Assembly: GCA_001598975.1 (NCBI GenBank)
Contig: BBXU01000119.1
Coordinates: 1 to 29,305 of the forward strand
Source of the DNA: Parachlorella kessleri
Taxonomy: Eukaryota > Chlorophyta > Trebouxiophyceae > Chlorellales > Chlorellaceae
DNA: 29,305 bases
Direction: 5' to 3'
This document shows positions 20,901-29,305 of this stretch, in pieces. The notes under the pieces are model-generated. The model ran no database searches and was not told the DNA's origin. It saw only the letters and a program-made list of their open reading frames with translations. Numbering within the stretch: the stretch's first letter is position 1; each line of letters opens with the position of its first letter. The position numbers and the translations under genes were made by a program.

Positions 20901-23900
20901 TGTTTGAGAACAGGCTGCAGCTGATCATGCAGTGCATGCTGAGGTGAAGTGCTGGATGACTCATCACTCCACAGCTGAACAGCCTCTTCATCGACTTCAG
21001 CCTGCCTGTGCCCTAGCTTTTGCCCCACGGAGCCGGAGACATGCCACGGACGCTCCCTCCCTACATCTGCATAGCCGCGTTGCTTTTGCTTGTCGCGGAC
21101 GCTAAAACCTTGCAGCTCCGGTTTGGCAGGGATGGCACCTTCAAAATCGTTCAATTCACCGATTTGCACTACGGAGAGGACCCACGCCTGGACGAACTCA
21201 GCAATCACGTAAGTTGTTGCCATCAGTGGCAGCATCTAAGCACAACTTGTGCGGTGCGCGTGACGCTCTTCACGGACTCTGCAGGTCCAGTCGACAGTAC
21301 TGGAGCAGGAGTCTCCCTCCCTCGTGTTGTTTTCTGGAGACATGGTGTCCGGCCAACGTTGGGATGGAAGCCGTGACTGGTACAACAGCCGTTGGCAGCA
21401 GCTAGCCAGTCCCGTTCGTTCCAGCGGGTTGCGCCACGCTGCCATCCTGGGCAACCACGATGGAGAAGGAGACCTGGGGCGCCGGCAAATAATGGCGCTG
21501 GCAGGGCGCGATAACAATGTTAGCATCAGCCAGACCGACCCAGCAGGGACCTCCTACTACATTGATTTATATGACCCTGATGGATTGGGCATTGCCGCCC
21601 GCATTTGGATGCTGGACTCTAACGACCGCGGCTGTGGACCGTTGCGGGCTGGCTGGTGAGGCGGCCTGCTGGATGGCAAACCACACAGCATAAACACACT
21701 GTGCTACCCAGCAGCATTTTCACGGGCATAGCTGCCCCCCGCATCCAGGCGCACCACCTCTGCGCATGTCCAGAGGCCCAACTGCACCAAACTCACTAAC
21801 GTCAATACCCCCTGCAGGGGCTGTGTCACCTCCAACACCCTCGCGTGGGTGCGCCACACAGCCGAGGAGCTGCCAGTTGTACCCTCACTCGCCTTCATAC
21901 ACATCCCACTCCAGGAGTTCAGGACCATGTGGAATCGGCACAATACCAGTGGCACCAAGGGGGAACCTGTGGGATGCCCGCTAATCAACACTCGAGCATT
22001 TGACATCCTAAGGTAAATATGTAGTTGGGTCTGCAACTGTCACATAGACTGATATGCCTTGGCCGGCTGCTCTCTTCACACAAGCCCAGATGACAGACAA
22101 GCCTGGGCTCAATTGAAGGAGAAGGCCTGTTGCAGAGAGGTAGGGGTGCGCGCCATCTACAGCGGTCACGACCATGACAATGACTACATCGGGACGATGC
22201 ATGGCGTCAGGCTGGCTTATGGGTAAGAGCAGAATAAGACTTCTAAGGGTAAGGGCTGCCACGGTACTGTGGAGTGCTGCAAGGCAGGGCAACCCATGCA
22301 AGGCCTCAGGAGGCTCAATGGAAAGCTTTGCACCCGCTGCTGGGGCGGTGCGTATCACAGCAGGGCCTGCATGTTTGCATGCAGGCGCAAGACGGGATAT
22401 GGCAACTATGGCCCACTACCAGGTACCCTGCATGGCGCCAGGGTTATCCAGCTGCGGCAAGGAGAGAGTTACTCAGCCAGCAAAACATGGATACGGCAGG
22501 AGGATGGCAGCAGGGTCGACCAAGCACCTTCAGAACCAGGGGCCAAAGTTGACACGCAGCAGCACACATGCATCTCGGACCTAGGGGTGTTGGGATGGGT
22601 TGGCTGGAGCACCCGGACCGCAAGGCTAGCTGCTGCTGGCACGGTGGCAGGGGTAGCTTTGCTGGCAGTGCTTGCTGGCTTGGTAGTGATGTGTATAGCA
22701 CAGCGGCGGGGGGCAGCTGGTAGGCGGGAACGAGAACTAGAGCTGAGCAGTCAGTGCCTGGAGCCAAGCCCAAGCATTCAGCAACCCCTTCAAGCAGGGC
22801 AAGGTTTGGTGCAAGGCAGTGGAGCTGGGCGCCTCCATCACCACAGAAGTCCAAATAGTAAACAAGCCTAGCCTCATACCAGGTTAGCCTGCATCTGCTA
22901 GGTCCTAGGGTTCCTGTGTAGGAGCGCGCGCAACGCTCAACATAACATAGGACGTATGCCGGCTAGTTGCCCTCAAGGCTGCCTGAATGCCGTTCTATCT
23001 GAATGCTATCGCAAGTATATCATACACACCCCTCTAGTATTTTCTTTTTATTGCCATTTCCACATGTTACGCAGCGGATTTCATACCGCTGGACATTTGA
23101 TATGCCTTGCCAACGAATTTGAGTCTCTCAAATATATTGCTCGTGCCTCAGTTTATCGCACTTGTGCTCAAACTTTTTAATTTTTTTGCCCTTCTTTAAG
23201 GACAAGCTGGCAGTAGCCTCATCAGTCATACCCGGAGTGACTGCAATAGCAAGCTGCAAACCCTTTTTAGCCCCATCAACAAAGGCTTTTCACGACCAAG
23301 GCGGCCCCTACTCACCTGGGAATGCGATGTTCACAGCATCACTCATCCGCGCAACAGAGGCAGCCAGGTACGCATTCTGGAAGTCTGAAGCGATGTCAAG
23401 GACTGCCAGCGCCTGCAGCAAAGACGCCCACAGTATGGGTGGTGACGCTGCGGACCCCATGAAACCTCCCCACCAAACACCTTCCAGTTGACGGGCAACC
23501 CTTGACACGTATACGAGCCCTCCTTCCTTTGGAGGCAACACAGGGAGAACATGCCCTTCACATAGCGTTGCTGCCAGAGTCCACCGGGTTGGGTTTATTT
23601 AAGATGGAAATGCATGTGACGGGAAGGGGTCAAACAGCAGTGTGGCGGGTGCCAGCTGCGTCAACAGCAGGGTCCATTTGCCAAGCGTGGGTAACCCACT
23701 GCCCCATTTCACGCACCTGGGACTCCATCAGTGCTGGCTCCGCGTCCTTCACGGCACTGTCCCGCGCCACCCTGGCGCACACCTCCTCCAGCGCTGACGC
23801 CAGCCGCGGGTAGCCCCCTATCAGGGCCTCGCGCACGAAGCCGCCCCGGGCAGTGTTGAAGGCCGCGGCAAAGCACTCGCCTAAGGCTTGGCAAGCGCGA

Positions 23901-26248
23901 GACCTGCTCGCCAGGGAGGGATGGGCCACAAACATAGGAGCCAAGCATCTTGTCAGAGAGCAAAAGCAGATGACAGGCAGCATGCCAGTACGTGCGCAAT
24001 GCACACGTGCTAAGCCACAGTGCATACCTTTTCTGAGGGGCCTGGATATTCCAAGACACGCCAGCTCCCTATGCTGCCTGCTATGGCCACCAGCCAGCCA
24101 GCAAAGAATACACGCCGTGGTACAGAGCTGGCAGCAGGGCATGCACGAGCAGCAACCTTGGCTTCTCCTCACCATGCCCTACACACAGGCAAGCCTCACT
24201 CACCAGAAGACATCCAGTGGTAGGTCCCCCTCGCCAGCTCCCTCCTCGCCCCCCTCCCCTTGCAGCCCCACCTCCCCACCCTCGGGTGGCGCCACAACAT
24301 CCAGCAGCAGCACGTGGCTCAGCGGGTCCCGCTTCTTGGCCAGCACCCGCTGCAGGTGCCACACCTCCAGCGCACTACGATGGAGGGCGTCGCACACGCC
24401 GCCCAGCCGGTCCCACAACAAGTCCTGCCGGCAAGCGGGAGTGAACGGGAGGGGGGGGGGGGGGTAGGGGCAGTGGGGACTGGCTAGCCTGGGGGTGGTT
24501 TCTCAGGCTGGCTAGTCACACCTACCTTGACTCTGTGCCGGCTGACAGTCATCTCCTTCCTTCCCCCTCTTCTGGCCGCAGTGCAAGGTGTCACATCCTT
24601 GACTGAGACTGCTCAGCGTAACTCATCCCCTTCCCAGCCAGCCTCATCTAGCCCCCATTATAAGAACTCATCGCAAGATATGCGGGTGCATGAGCTTCCA
24701 GCAGCACCTAGCGGTCCTCCTGCCACTCACCTTGGCTGCTGAGCCCGGGGCCGAAGTGGCTCCCCCGGGCACGGCCTTGCCGCTGGCACCCCCCGCCGCA
24801 GTGAGCTTGCGCGGGTCCAATGCGGCAGCCAGGCTGCGCTCCAGCCCCGCCACCGTTGCATCCACCCTGCGGACCAGCAGTGACAGCTGTGAGGCCACCA
24901 GTCTGGTGATAATGCATGGCTGGCCGCTGTCCCTCCGGTCACAGCAGCCAGCAGCCGAGAGGGACAGCGGCAGATGGCCATTCCCACTGCGAATACCACC
25001 AGGCCAGGTGTTGGTGTGGCGGTGAAGCATGAACCGCAATCGCCCCTTCCTCATACATCTCTTTTCATCTTGCCTGACCTGGTTGCTATCGCCTCCTTCA
25101 GCTGGCCCAGGTTGAAGAGCACCTGGAGGGCGCTGCCCACATCGGCCTGGCTGAGGGAGGACAGGCCCGCCTGCAGTGCTGCCTGCACCACCATGGGACC
25201 AAAACAAGCGAGCAAGGACGATCGCCAGCGTCCCAAGGGCCCATGCAGATTCCTTTGGTTGCATGCGCGTACAATGTGCGGCGAGGCACAAGCTTTACCA
25301 ACAGCCACCCTGCTGCTCGCACACCCACATCTCCCGCCGAGGCGCTCTGCGCACCACTATGCCCTGCCATGGATTCTGATCACCACAGAAGGGCGAGTGT
25401 GCTGGCTCCCGCCCACCTCTGCCTGCGCTCGGACTTGCGAAGCTGCTTGCGCAACAAAGTCGGCATCTGTGTCAACTACATCCAGGCCCGTCAGGTCTAC
25501 CTCCGCATCCAAGGTGGCAATGTCTGACAGCAGGCGCGCTGCCTTGGCCACTTCCAAGATGCCTGCACACATTACATCCAGCGTTAAGAGTTGCTGCACC
25601 CAGCTCTTCCCCCAAGTTACGTATTCAGCTCTATCTAGACAACAACGCCACTGATAACACAAGCCTGTGCCTGCTCAAGCAGCTCTGCGAAGGGTCTGCC
25701 CTCTGCCTGCAACGAACTAGTCATCAAGTGCCAGCCCCTGCACGCCCGCCCTCCACACCTGCGTTCTCCATGGCCATCTGCGTCCGCAGCTTCTGCACCA
25801 GCTTGATGCGGTGGATGGCATGGCGCAGCAGGTCCACCGTGCGCTGCAAGTTGCGCAGCTGGACCGACTTGACCAGGATCTGGCGATATGGCTCCGCCAC
25901 CTCCGCCCTTACCCGAGCTGCCACACTCTGCAGGGACCGCACTGACAGCGCGATGCGCTGCAGGGAGGCCTCAGTGTCCTGCAGCCGCGACGCCTGCCTG
26001 ATGAGCTCGCCCTGCCGCGACGTCACTTCCTGCCGCAGCTGACTATCTAGCAGCTGGATGCCCTGGTGCAGCTGCTCCGTCTGGGCCTGCGGGCTGGTGT
26101 GAGCCTCGGCCAGGGCGCGGCTAGCAAAGCTGGCGGCATCGAAGGAGGCGTCCAGGAACGGCCTGAAGCGTGGGTCTGAGTGCACCAGGTCGGTGCTCCC
26201 GGGGCTTCGCGGGCTCGCGCCCAATAGCTCCTTGCCACCCTTTCCCAT
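14932..26248 (-). CDS. COG5: Conserved oligomeric Golgi complex subunit 5 (COG5), complete, with nested genes in intron 7
   Basis: Subunit of the COG tethering complex that captures retrograde vesicles at the Golgi and keeps glycosylation enzymes in place. Thirteen exons on the minus strand join with matching phases: 26248..25759, 25562..25417, 25182..25079, 24866..24731, 24424..24204, 23903..23717, 23412..23316, 17916..17743, 17441..17339, 16938..16747, 16314..16152, 15876..15484, 15039..14932. The product is 837 residues, about the length of human COG5. Family landmarks are EVAEPYRQILVKSVQLRNLQ in exon 1, VLAKKRDPLSHV (residues 319-330), FFVRHAALLRPLGQAGK in exon 11, ILRAFRRLLF and GLTPVQYSLWLDEH in exon 12, and the helical tail FIRAALDAGEAKAKGD. 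The splice over intron 7 (23315..17917) yields NIAFPGGTRSLP, matching the family's NLVFPPGG segment. Odd points are a Gly/Glu-rich insert in exon 5, an Ala-rich insert in exon 12 and a 5.4-kb intron holding two genes on the other strand. Exon 9 uses the acceptor that keeps phase. Confidence 0.93.
18021..18269 (-). CDS. Small hypothetical open frame, 82 codons, doubtful
   Basis: A free-standing frame in the COG5 intron, divergent from the phosphoesterase gene at 18429 with 159 bp between start codons. It has mixed composition, an arginine-rich middle (MLRAVRARLFKFATSLE) and no recognised domain. It could be a small gene, an alternative first exon for the 3' half of COG5, or chance. The full COG5 model does not need it. 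Confidence 0.2.
   Translation of the reverse strand: MRSEEMRHQFEPTEIRKCFHGTVPSEYANGQAPPALGTMLRAVRARLFKFATSLESVLDLGHSRRHHASAKIRLDPDITTQE
18429..20286 (+). CDS. PAP29/Dcr2-type calcineurin-like phosphoesterase, membrane-anchored (copy 1)
   Basis: Binuclear metal-dependent phosphoesterase of the group that includes plant purple acid phosphatase 29 and yeast Dcr2; the substrate is unknown. Exons 18429..18587, 18678..19048, 19236..19430, 19570..19656 and 19845..20286 give 417 residues. A signal peptide (about 1-20, MYIAALLLLLGTVNA) is followed by the complete metal-ligand set: DLH (D38, H40), GDM (D72), GNHD (N110, H111), HIP (H205) and GHDH (H253, H255). A hydrophobic segment near 353-375 is followed by a basic, serine-rich tail. 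This predicts a type I membrane protein with the catalytic domain in the lumen or outside the cell. NVS is a possible N-glycosylation site. Intron 1 is 90 nt with no in-frame stop, so its retention would add 30 residues. The gene lies wholly within COG5 intron 7 on the opposite strand and is a tandem duplicate of the gene at 21041. Confidence 0.92.
20287..21040. other. Spacer between the tandem phosphoesterase genes
   Basis: About 750 bp holding the 3' UTR of copy 1 and the promoter of copy 2. It is less GC-rich than the exons. No TGTAA is seen after copy 1. A minus-strand open frame at 20584-20991 occupies the right half and is listed separately. Confidence 0.5.
20584..20991 (-). other. Possible degraded mobile-element coding fragment
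   Basis: A 135-codon minus-strand frame contains MREWSGSKGLPLPVITKPK and a proline-rich continuation. It looks more protein-like than other open frames in non-coding parts of this window. The lysine/proline pattern loosely resembles PiggyBac-like transposase domains of algae and oomycetes, but this is an impression, not a match. A shorter frame just upstream on the same strand (EVDEEAVQLWSDESS) is out of phase, as expected for a decayed gene. Confidence 0.2.
21041..22871 (+). CDS. PAP29/Dcr2-type calcineurin-like phosphoesterase, membrane-anchored (copy 2)
   Basis: Paralogue of the gene at 18429. Exons 21041..21208, 21285..21655, 21818..22012, 22136..22222 and 22385..22871 give 435 residues. 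Exons 2, 3 and 4 are 371, 195 and 87 nt, exactly as in copy 1, with the same phases. The start at 21041 is chosen over the in-frame ATG at 21020 because it aligns with copy 1 and leaves a clean signal peptide (IAALLLLVADA). Metal ligands are intact: D41/H43, D75, N113/H114, H208 and H256/H258. A transmembrane segment near 356-378 precedes a longer tail with Gln, Ser and a histidine pair. Both copies share LGWVGWSTRTAR just before the membrane, a juxtamembrane signature I do not know from plant PAP29. The gene lies within COG5 intron 7 on the opposite strand. Confidence 0.92.
22872..23315. other. 3' flank of phosphoesterase copy 2, rest of COG5 intron 7
   Basis: AT-richer than most of the window, with a T-rich run near 23173-23200. 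It fits the 3' UTR of copy 2. No exon and no plus-strand TGTAA is seen. Confidence 0.5.
24451..24464 (+). repeat. G14 homopolymer (C14 on the COG5 coding strand)
   Basis: Fourteen consecutive G within a longer G-rich run. On the minus strand it forms a C-rich pyrimidine tract about 25 nt before the acceptor of COG5 exon 5. Its length may vary or be misread. Confidence 0.85.
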
Positions 26249-27117
26249 ACAAGCTGTGTCTGATCACCACGGACGCTCCCAGGCTAGGCTAGATGATTAT
26301 GGCACCTGGTGTCATGACGTAGATTAGAAGGGCAGCTATTGTAACGACTGCCTGCCAATTGGATCGCAAGATGTAGCCAAAAGTTTGCTTTGGGCACTGG
26401 TTAGTAAGCTACTGTAAATTGACTACAAATCCCACCCCCCCTCCCTTTACCCGCACTGAGGTCGTACTGCTGCAAGGCAGCAGGGGTTTGCCAGAAAGGC
26501 CTTGAGCGTCTAGAAAGTCGTGCTACGTTTTCTTTAGAATTTACAGATTGCCTGGGAGCAAGGTCCGACCGTGAGTCACCGTGTATCACAGGGGAAGAGT
26601 CGAAACCTAAATCAGTAACTGACGCAGCTGGCACCAGCCAAAACTACTGTCTAACCGCTTGCTCAGCTTGAACAACTCTCAGCTTGAACACAGTGGCCCA
26701 AGCACAAAGCACGCTATTGCCACACCTAGTCTGTCACTGACAGTACACCTCGCAGCTGGTCAAAATTCAAGTCCAGGAAAATCTTCAAGTTGAACCCGGC
26801 CAGACGGTCACATCACATATAGAGCAGTGCCGGTCAGTACGTGCCACAGAAAGGTAAACAGTACCCGAAAGGAGTTGATGCAGTGGAGCATAGACACTGT
26901 AGACAGAGAGGGTTTAGGCCAGCAACCAGGAAACCAAGCCTAGCAGGAAGGCAAACCGATCAAGCTAAGAAACTAAGAAACGGACCACACGAGAGACCAG
27001 ATGAAGTCAGAGGGCACTGCAGCAATGGTGCAGGAACGCTGAAGGCTTGAGCATTCGCGTAGGCGCAGCATCATCCTCCCTCGCCGGGCCAGGTATGACG
27101 CTGGCAGCCCAGGCGCG
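26249..27117. other. Spacer between the SET gene 3' end and the COG5 start
   Basis: About 870 bp holding the 3' UTR of the SET gene (right) and the COG5 promoter and 5' UTR (left), both on the minus strand. It is AT-richer than the coding parts. I see no further exon and no clear TATA box upstream of the COG5 ATG. Confidence 0.5.
26541..26545 (-). terminator. Candidate poly(A) signal TGTAA for the SET-domain gene
   Basis: TTACA on the plus strand reads TGTAA on the minus strand, about 570 nt after the SET gene stop codon and about 290 bp before the COG5 ATG. Confidence 0.35.
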
Positions 27118-29305
27118 TCAGTTGAGGAAGCCAGTGCAGTTGGGGGCACCACAGTTGCAGGGCAGCCGCTCCTCCCCCTCCTCGGCCTTAAACCTGCAAG
27201 GGCCTCGCCGCACAAACTGTTTAGGTCTGTCCATAATGTCCGGGACACCTTAGCCCTGTCAGTACAATTCGCCCATACCTGTCCCCAGTTCGCACTGCCT
27301 GCCCCCGTAACAACTGCCCGAGCGACCATGCTGCACCTGGGCACCGTGCCTGCGGCTAAGCTAAAGGCACCACGGGAGCCAGCCAGCACAATCTTGAGCA
27401 GAACTTGCACATGCCCTGCCAGTGAATCAGAAGCGCAGGCTATGCAGACACCAAAAGGCTGGCGGGCCTCCAGGACCCCGCTTTCTTCTTCAAGTCTTCC
27501 AGCCGCCCACACCTCTGGCCCCACACTCCGCTGCCAGGGTTGTGCTACGGCACGTCCAAGCAGGCTTCGCCACCCCACCCCACCCACCCCCTTGCTTCCA
27601 GGGACATCAGCCAGCCAGTCGTCGTACACACACAGAGCACAGGCAACCTAGCCAGCCGGCCCACGCCTATGCACAGCCCGTGCAAGACGCGCCGCGCACC
27701 GCACTTTGACAGATGCCCGTGGTCTCCCCCACCACAGAGCCAATCAACCTCCAACTGGCGCAAGAGCCGCACCTGCCATCGATTACACAACCAGCCAGCC
27801 CACACCAGCAGCGCTGCCCCCCGGGTACCCAGGCAGCCTCACCTGTAGTTGTAGGTCAGCTCCTGGCCCACTTGGAGGTCAAAGCGGGCAAAGAACATGA
27901 GGCGCAGGTCGCCATTAATGTTCAGGATCTTGGTGTAGAGCGAAGGGTTGCAGCAGTGGTTCTGCGGGCGGGCAGGCAAGCAGGCCACCGGTTGCCTCAC
28001 ATGTTGTCAGCTGAGCCTCCAACTGCTACCACCTATGTGGGGCACTTATAGAGATCCGCAGCCCTGCCGCCCTCAGAGAGTCCCATCTAGGTGGATGTAC
28101 TAGGCTCTGCTCATACACACTTCAAGGACAAGGCGCTGGTAGCCCTGCAGTGCAACACGGTGGGTGCAGGCAAGGCAGCGGCCGCGGCCACGGCCGGGAG
28201 CATGACCAGGCCAGCCAGCAGCGCCGCACCGTGAAGCGCGCGATGTTGCCGGCCTGCGTGGCGTCGATGACCAGGTCGTCGTCCAGGTTGAACAGGTAGC
28301 AGTCCTTGCCCTGGGAGCGGTAGGCGGCCTCGCGCAGGTCAGCCACCGGGCGCCGCAGCAGGTCGCCCCTGCGGGACAGGCAGGGCAAGAAGCAAGGGTT
28401 ACAAGCCCAGCCTTGGACCCCTCAAAGGTTTATAGGCAAAGGAAGCACGCCATGCCACGAGAAGCTGAGGCAAGCTGCCCTTCCAGGGAGGCAGTGCAGG
28501 AGGGGTAGCCTGCTCTATCCCAGTGAAGAGTATGCCAAGGAGCGAATGCCGCGAAAAAAGCAAAGATAGACGACAAGCCTACAAAAGTGGGCTGGCATTC
28601 TAGAGCTGCTTGCAGGATGCTAACCATGGTGCTGACAAGGCTGGATTGATGCCCTATATGCTCCCAATGTCTTCAAACAAAGTTGCCAACACAACTCCCT
28701 ACAACTCTCACACAGCTCATTGCACGACCCTTGGCAGCCGGCCGGGTGTCAGGGAGCACGGCTGGCTGGCCGCACCTGTACTCAATGACCATGCTGTCCT
28801 GCTTCACGGGTACCCGAGCAAACAGCCCCCAGCCATGGATGCCGGACTGCAGGAACCGAGAAACCATATTGATACAGTCACTTGCAGCACAGGACAGCAC
28901 ATAGTCCTGAGACCCTGCAGCCTCCAGCCGAGCACGAACACAGGTGGGGTACCCACATGCTGCAGCAAAAGCACAGCTCTCAAACTGACTACTTTCAAGC
29001 CATTCGGGATTGCGAGCAAGTGGGTCTCACTCACAATGAAAGCCCCACCCATCCACCTTGCCAGCCAAGAGCCACCCAGATACCTTGCCAAAGGCAATGC
29101 GCTCCCGCTCCGTGGCATTGCACAGGTCCACCTTCTCCTTGACTGTCAGCGCCCGCCGGCTGGACGTGCCATACCCAAGCGACACCTCCGGCGCCGCGCT
29201 GTCCACCACCGCACCGCCGCCGCCGCCAAAGGCAGCGCCGATGGCCGACAGCAGGTGCTGCTGCGCGGCCAGCGCGGCAGCGGTGGCCTGCGCCGCTGCC
29301 GCGGC
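27118..29305 (-). CDS. Trithorax/ATX-type SET-domain histone methyltransferase, C-terminal part (5' end outside window)
   Basis: Predicted H3K4-type lysine methyltransferase acting on chromatin, by similarity to plant ATX3-5 and MLL/SET1 proteins. Exons on the minus strand are >29305..29084, 28846..28776, 28368..28230, 27961..27843 and 27193..27118, giving 208 residues to a TGA. An Ala/Gly-rich stretch and a helix (RALTVKEKVDLCNATERERI) lead into SET: FGKSGIHGWGLFAR, EYRGDLLRRPVADLREAAYR, GKDCYLFNLDDDLVIDAT, GNIARFTNHCCNPS, ELTYNYRF. The post-SET motif is CNCGAPNC, with the protein ending GFLN. The cofactor-binding NH pair, the zinc cysteines and the catalytic-region tyrosine (ELTYNY) are present. 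The usual NHSCxPN reads NHCCNPS, so the Ser and the second Asn are replaced. PHD, PWWP or other reader domains would lie upstream and cannot be seen. Confidence 0.93.

Larger units (their letters stand above)
17917..23315 (-). other. COG5 intron 7 (5,399 nt) hosting two opposite-strand genes
   Basis: The donor is gtgagt after NIAFP-G and the acceptor is cag before GTRSLP; both ends are phase 1. Other COG5 introns visible here are a few hundred nucleotides long. The excess length is filled by the tandem phosphoesterase genes, their spacers and a possible transposon relic. Confidence 0.9.

Noticed and set aside
26841..27050. Small plus-strand frame rich in Lys/Arg near 26841
   Set aside because: It lies in the 3' UTR of the SET gene on the opposite strand, has no domain and no promoter or splice signals.
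1..29305. tRNA, rRNA, CRISPR arrays, prokaryotic operons or integrated virus
   Set aside because: No cloverleaf, rRNA-like block, regular spacer array or viral gene was seen. All recognised genes are intron-bearing nuclear genes.

Overview
The window is nuclear DNA of a green alga, most likely a core chlorophyte (Trebouxiophyceae or Chlorophyceae). The evidence is GC-rich exons cut by many GT-AG introns, TGTAA-type poly(A) motifs downstream of several stop codons, a plant-type histidine phosphotransfer protein, a plant-like ATX-type SET protein and an organellar ClpB. All gene models below were assembled by hand by matching exon phase across splice sites and comparing the spliced protein with families known to me. 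No search was run.

Layout, left to right. (1) 1-3132, plus: the last seven exons of an organelle-type ClpB/Hsp100 disaggregase; its start lies outside the window. (2) 4443-8018, minus, and 8244-12341, plus: a divergent pair of unrecognised genes. They share a nearly identical C-terminal coiled-coil module, carried on two exons, joined to unrelated N-terminal parts. About 225 bp separate their proposed start codons. (3) 12970-13983, plus: a complete three-exon HPt phosphorelay protein with an intact phospho-acceptor histidine motif. (4) 14932-26248, minus: a complete COG5 gene (Golgi tethering complex subunit; 13 exons, 837 aa). Its seventh intron is 5,399 nt long. (5) Inside that intron, on the opposite strand, lie two tandem paralogous genes at 18429-20286 and 21041-22871. 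Each encodes a secretory, membrane-anchored calcineurin-like phosphoesterase of the PAP29/Dcr2 type. (6) 27118-29305, minus: the last five exons of a trithorax/ATX-type SET-domain histone methyltransferase; its 5' part lies outside the window.

The genes look like ordinary eukaryotic housekeeping and regulatory loci rather than one pathway. The most unusual points are the nested phosphoesterase pair inside COG5, the inverted coiled-coil module with swapped N-termini, a family of about 110-bp repeats inside one intron, and non-canonical residues in the SET active-site motif. I found no tRNA, rRNA, CRISPR array or prokaryotic operon structure.
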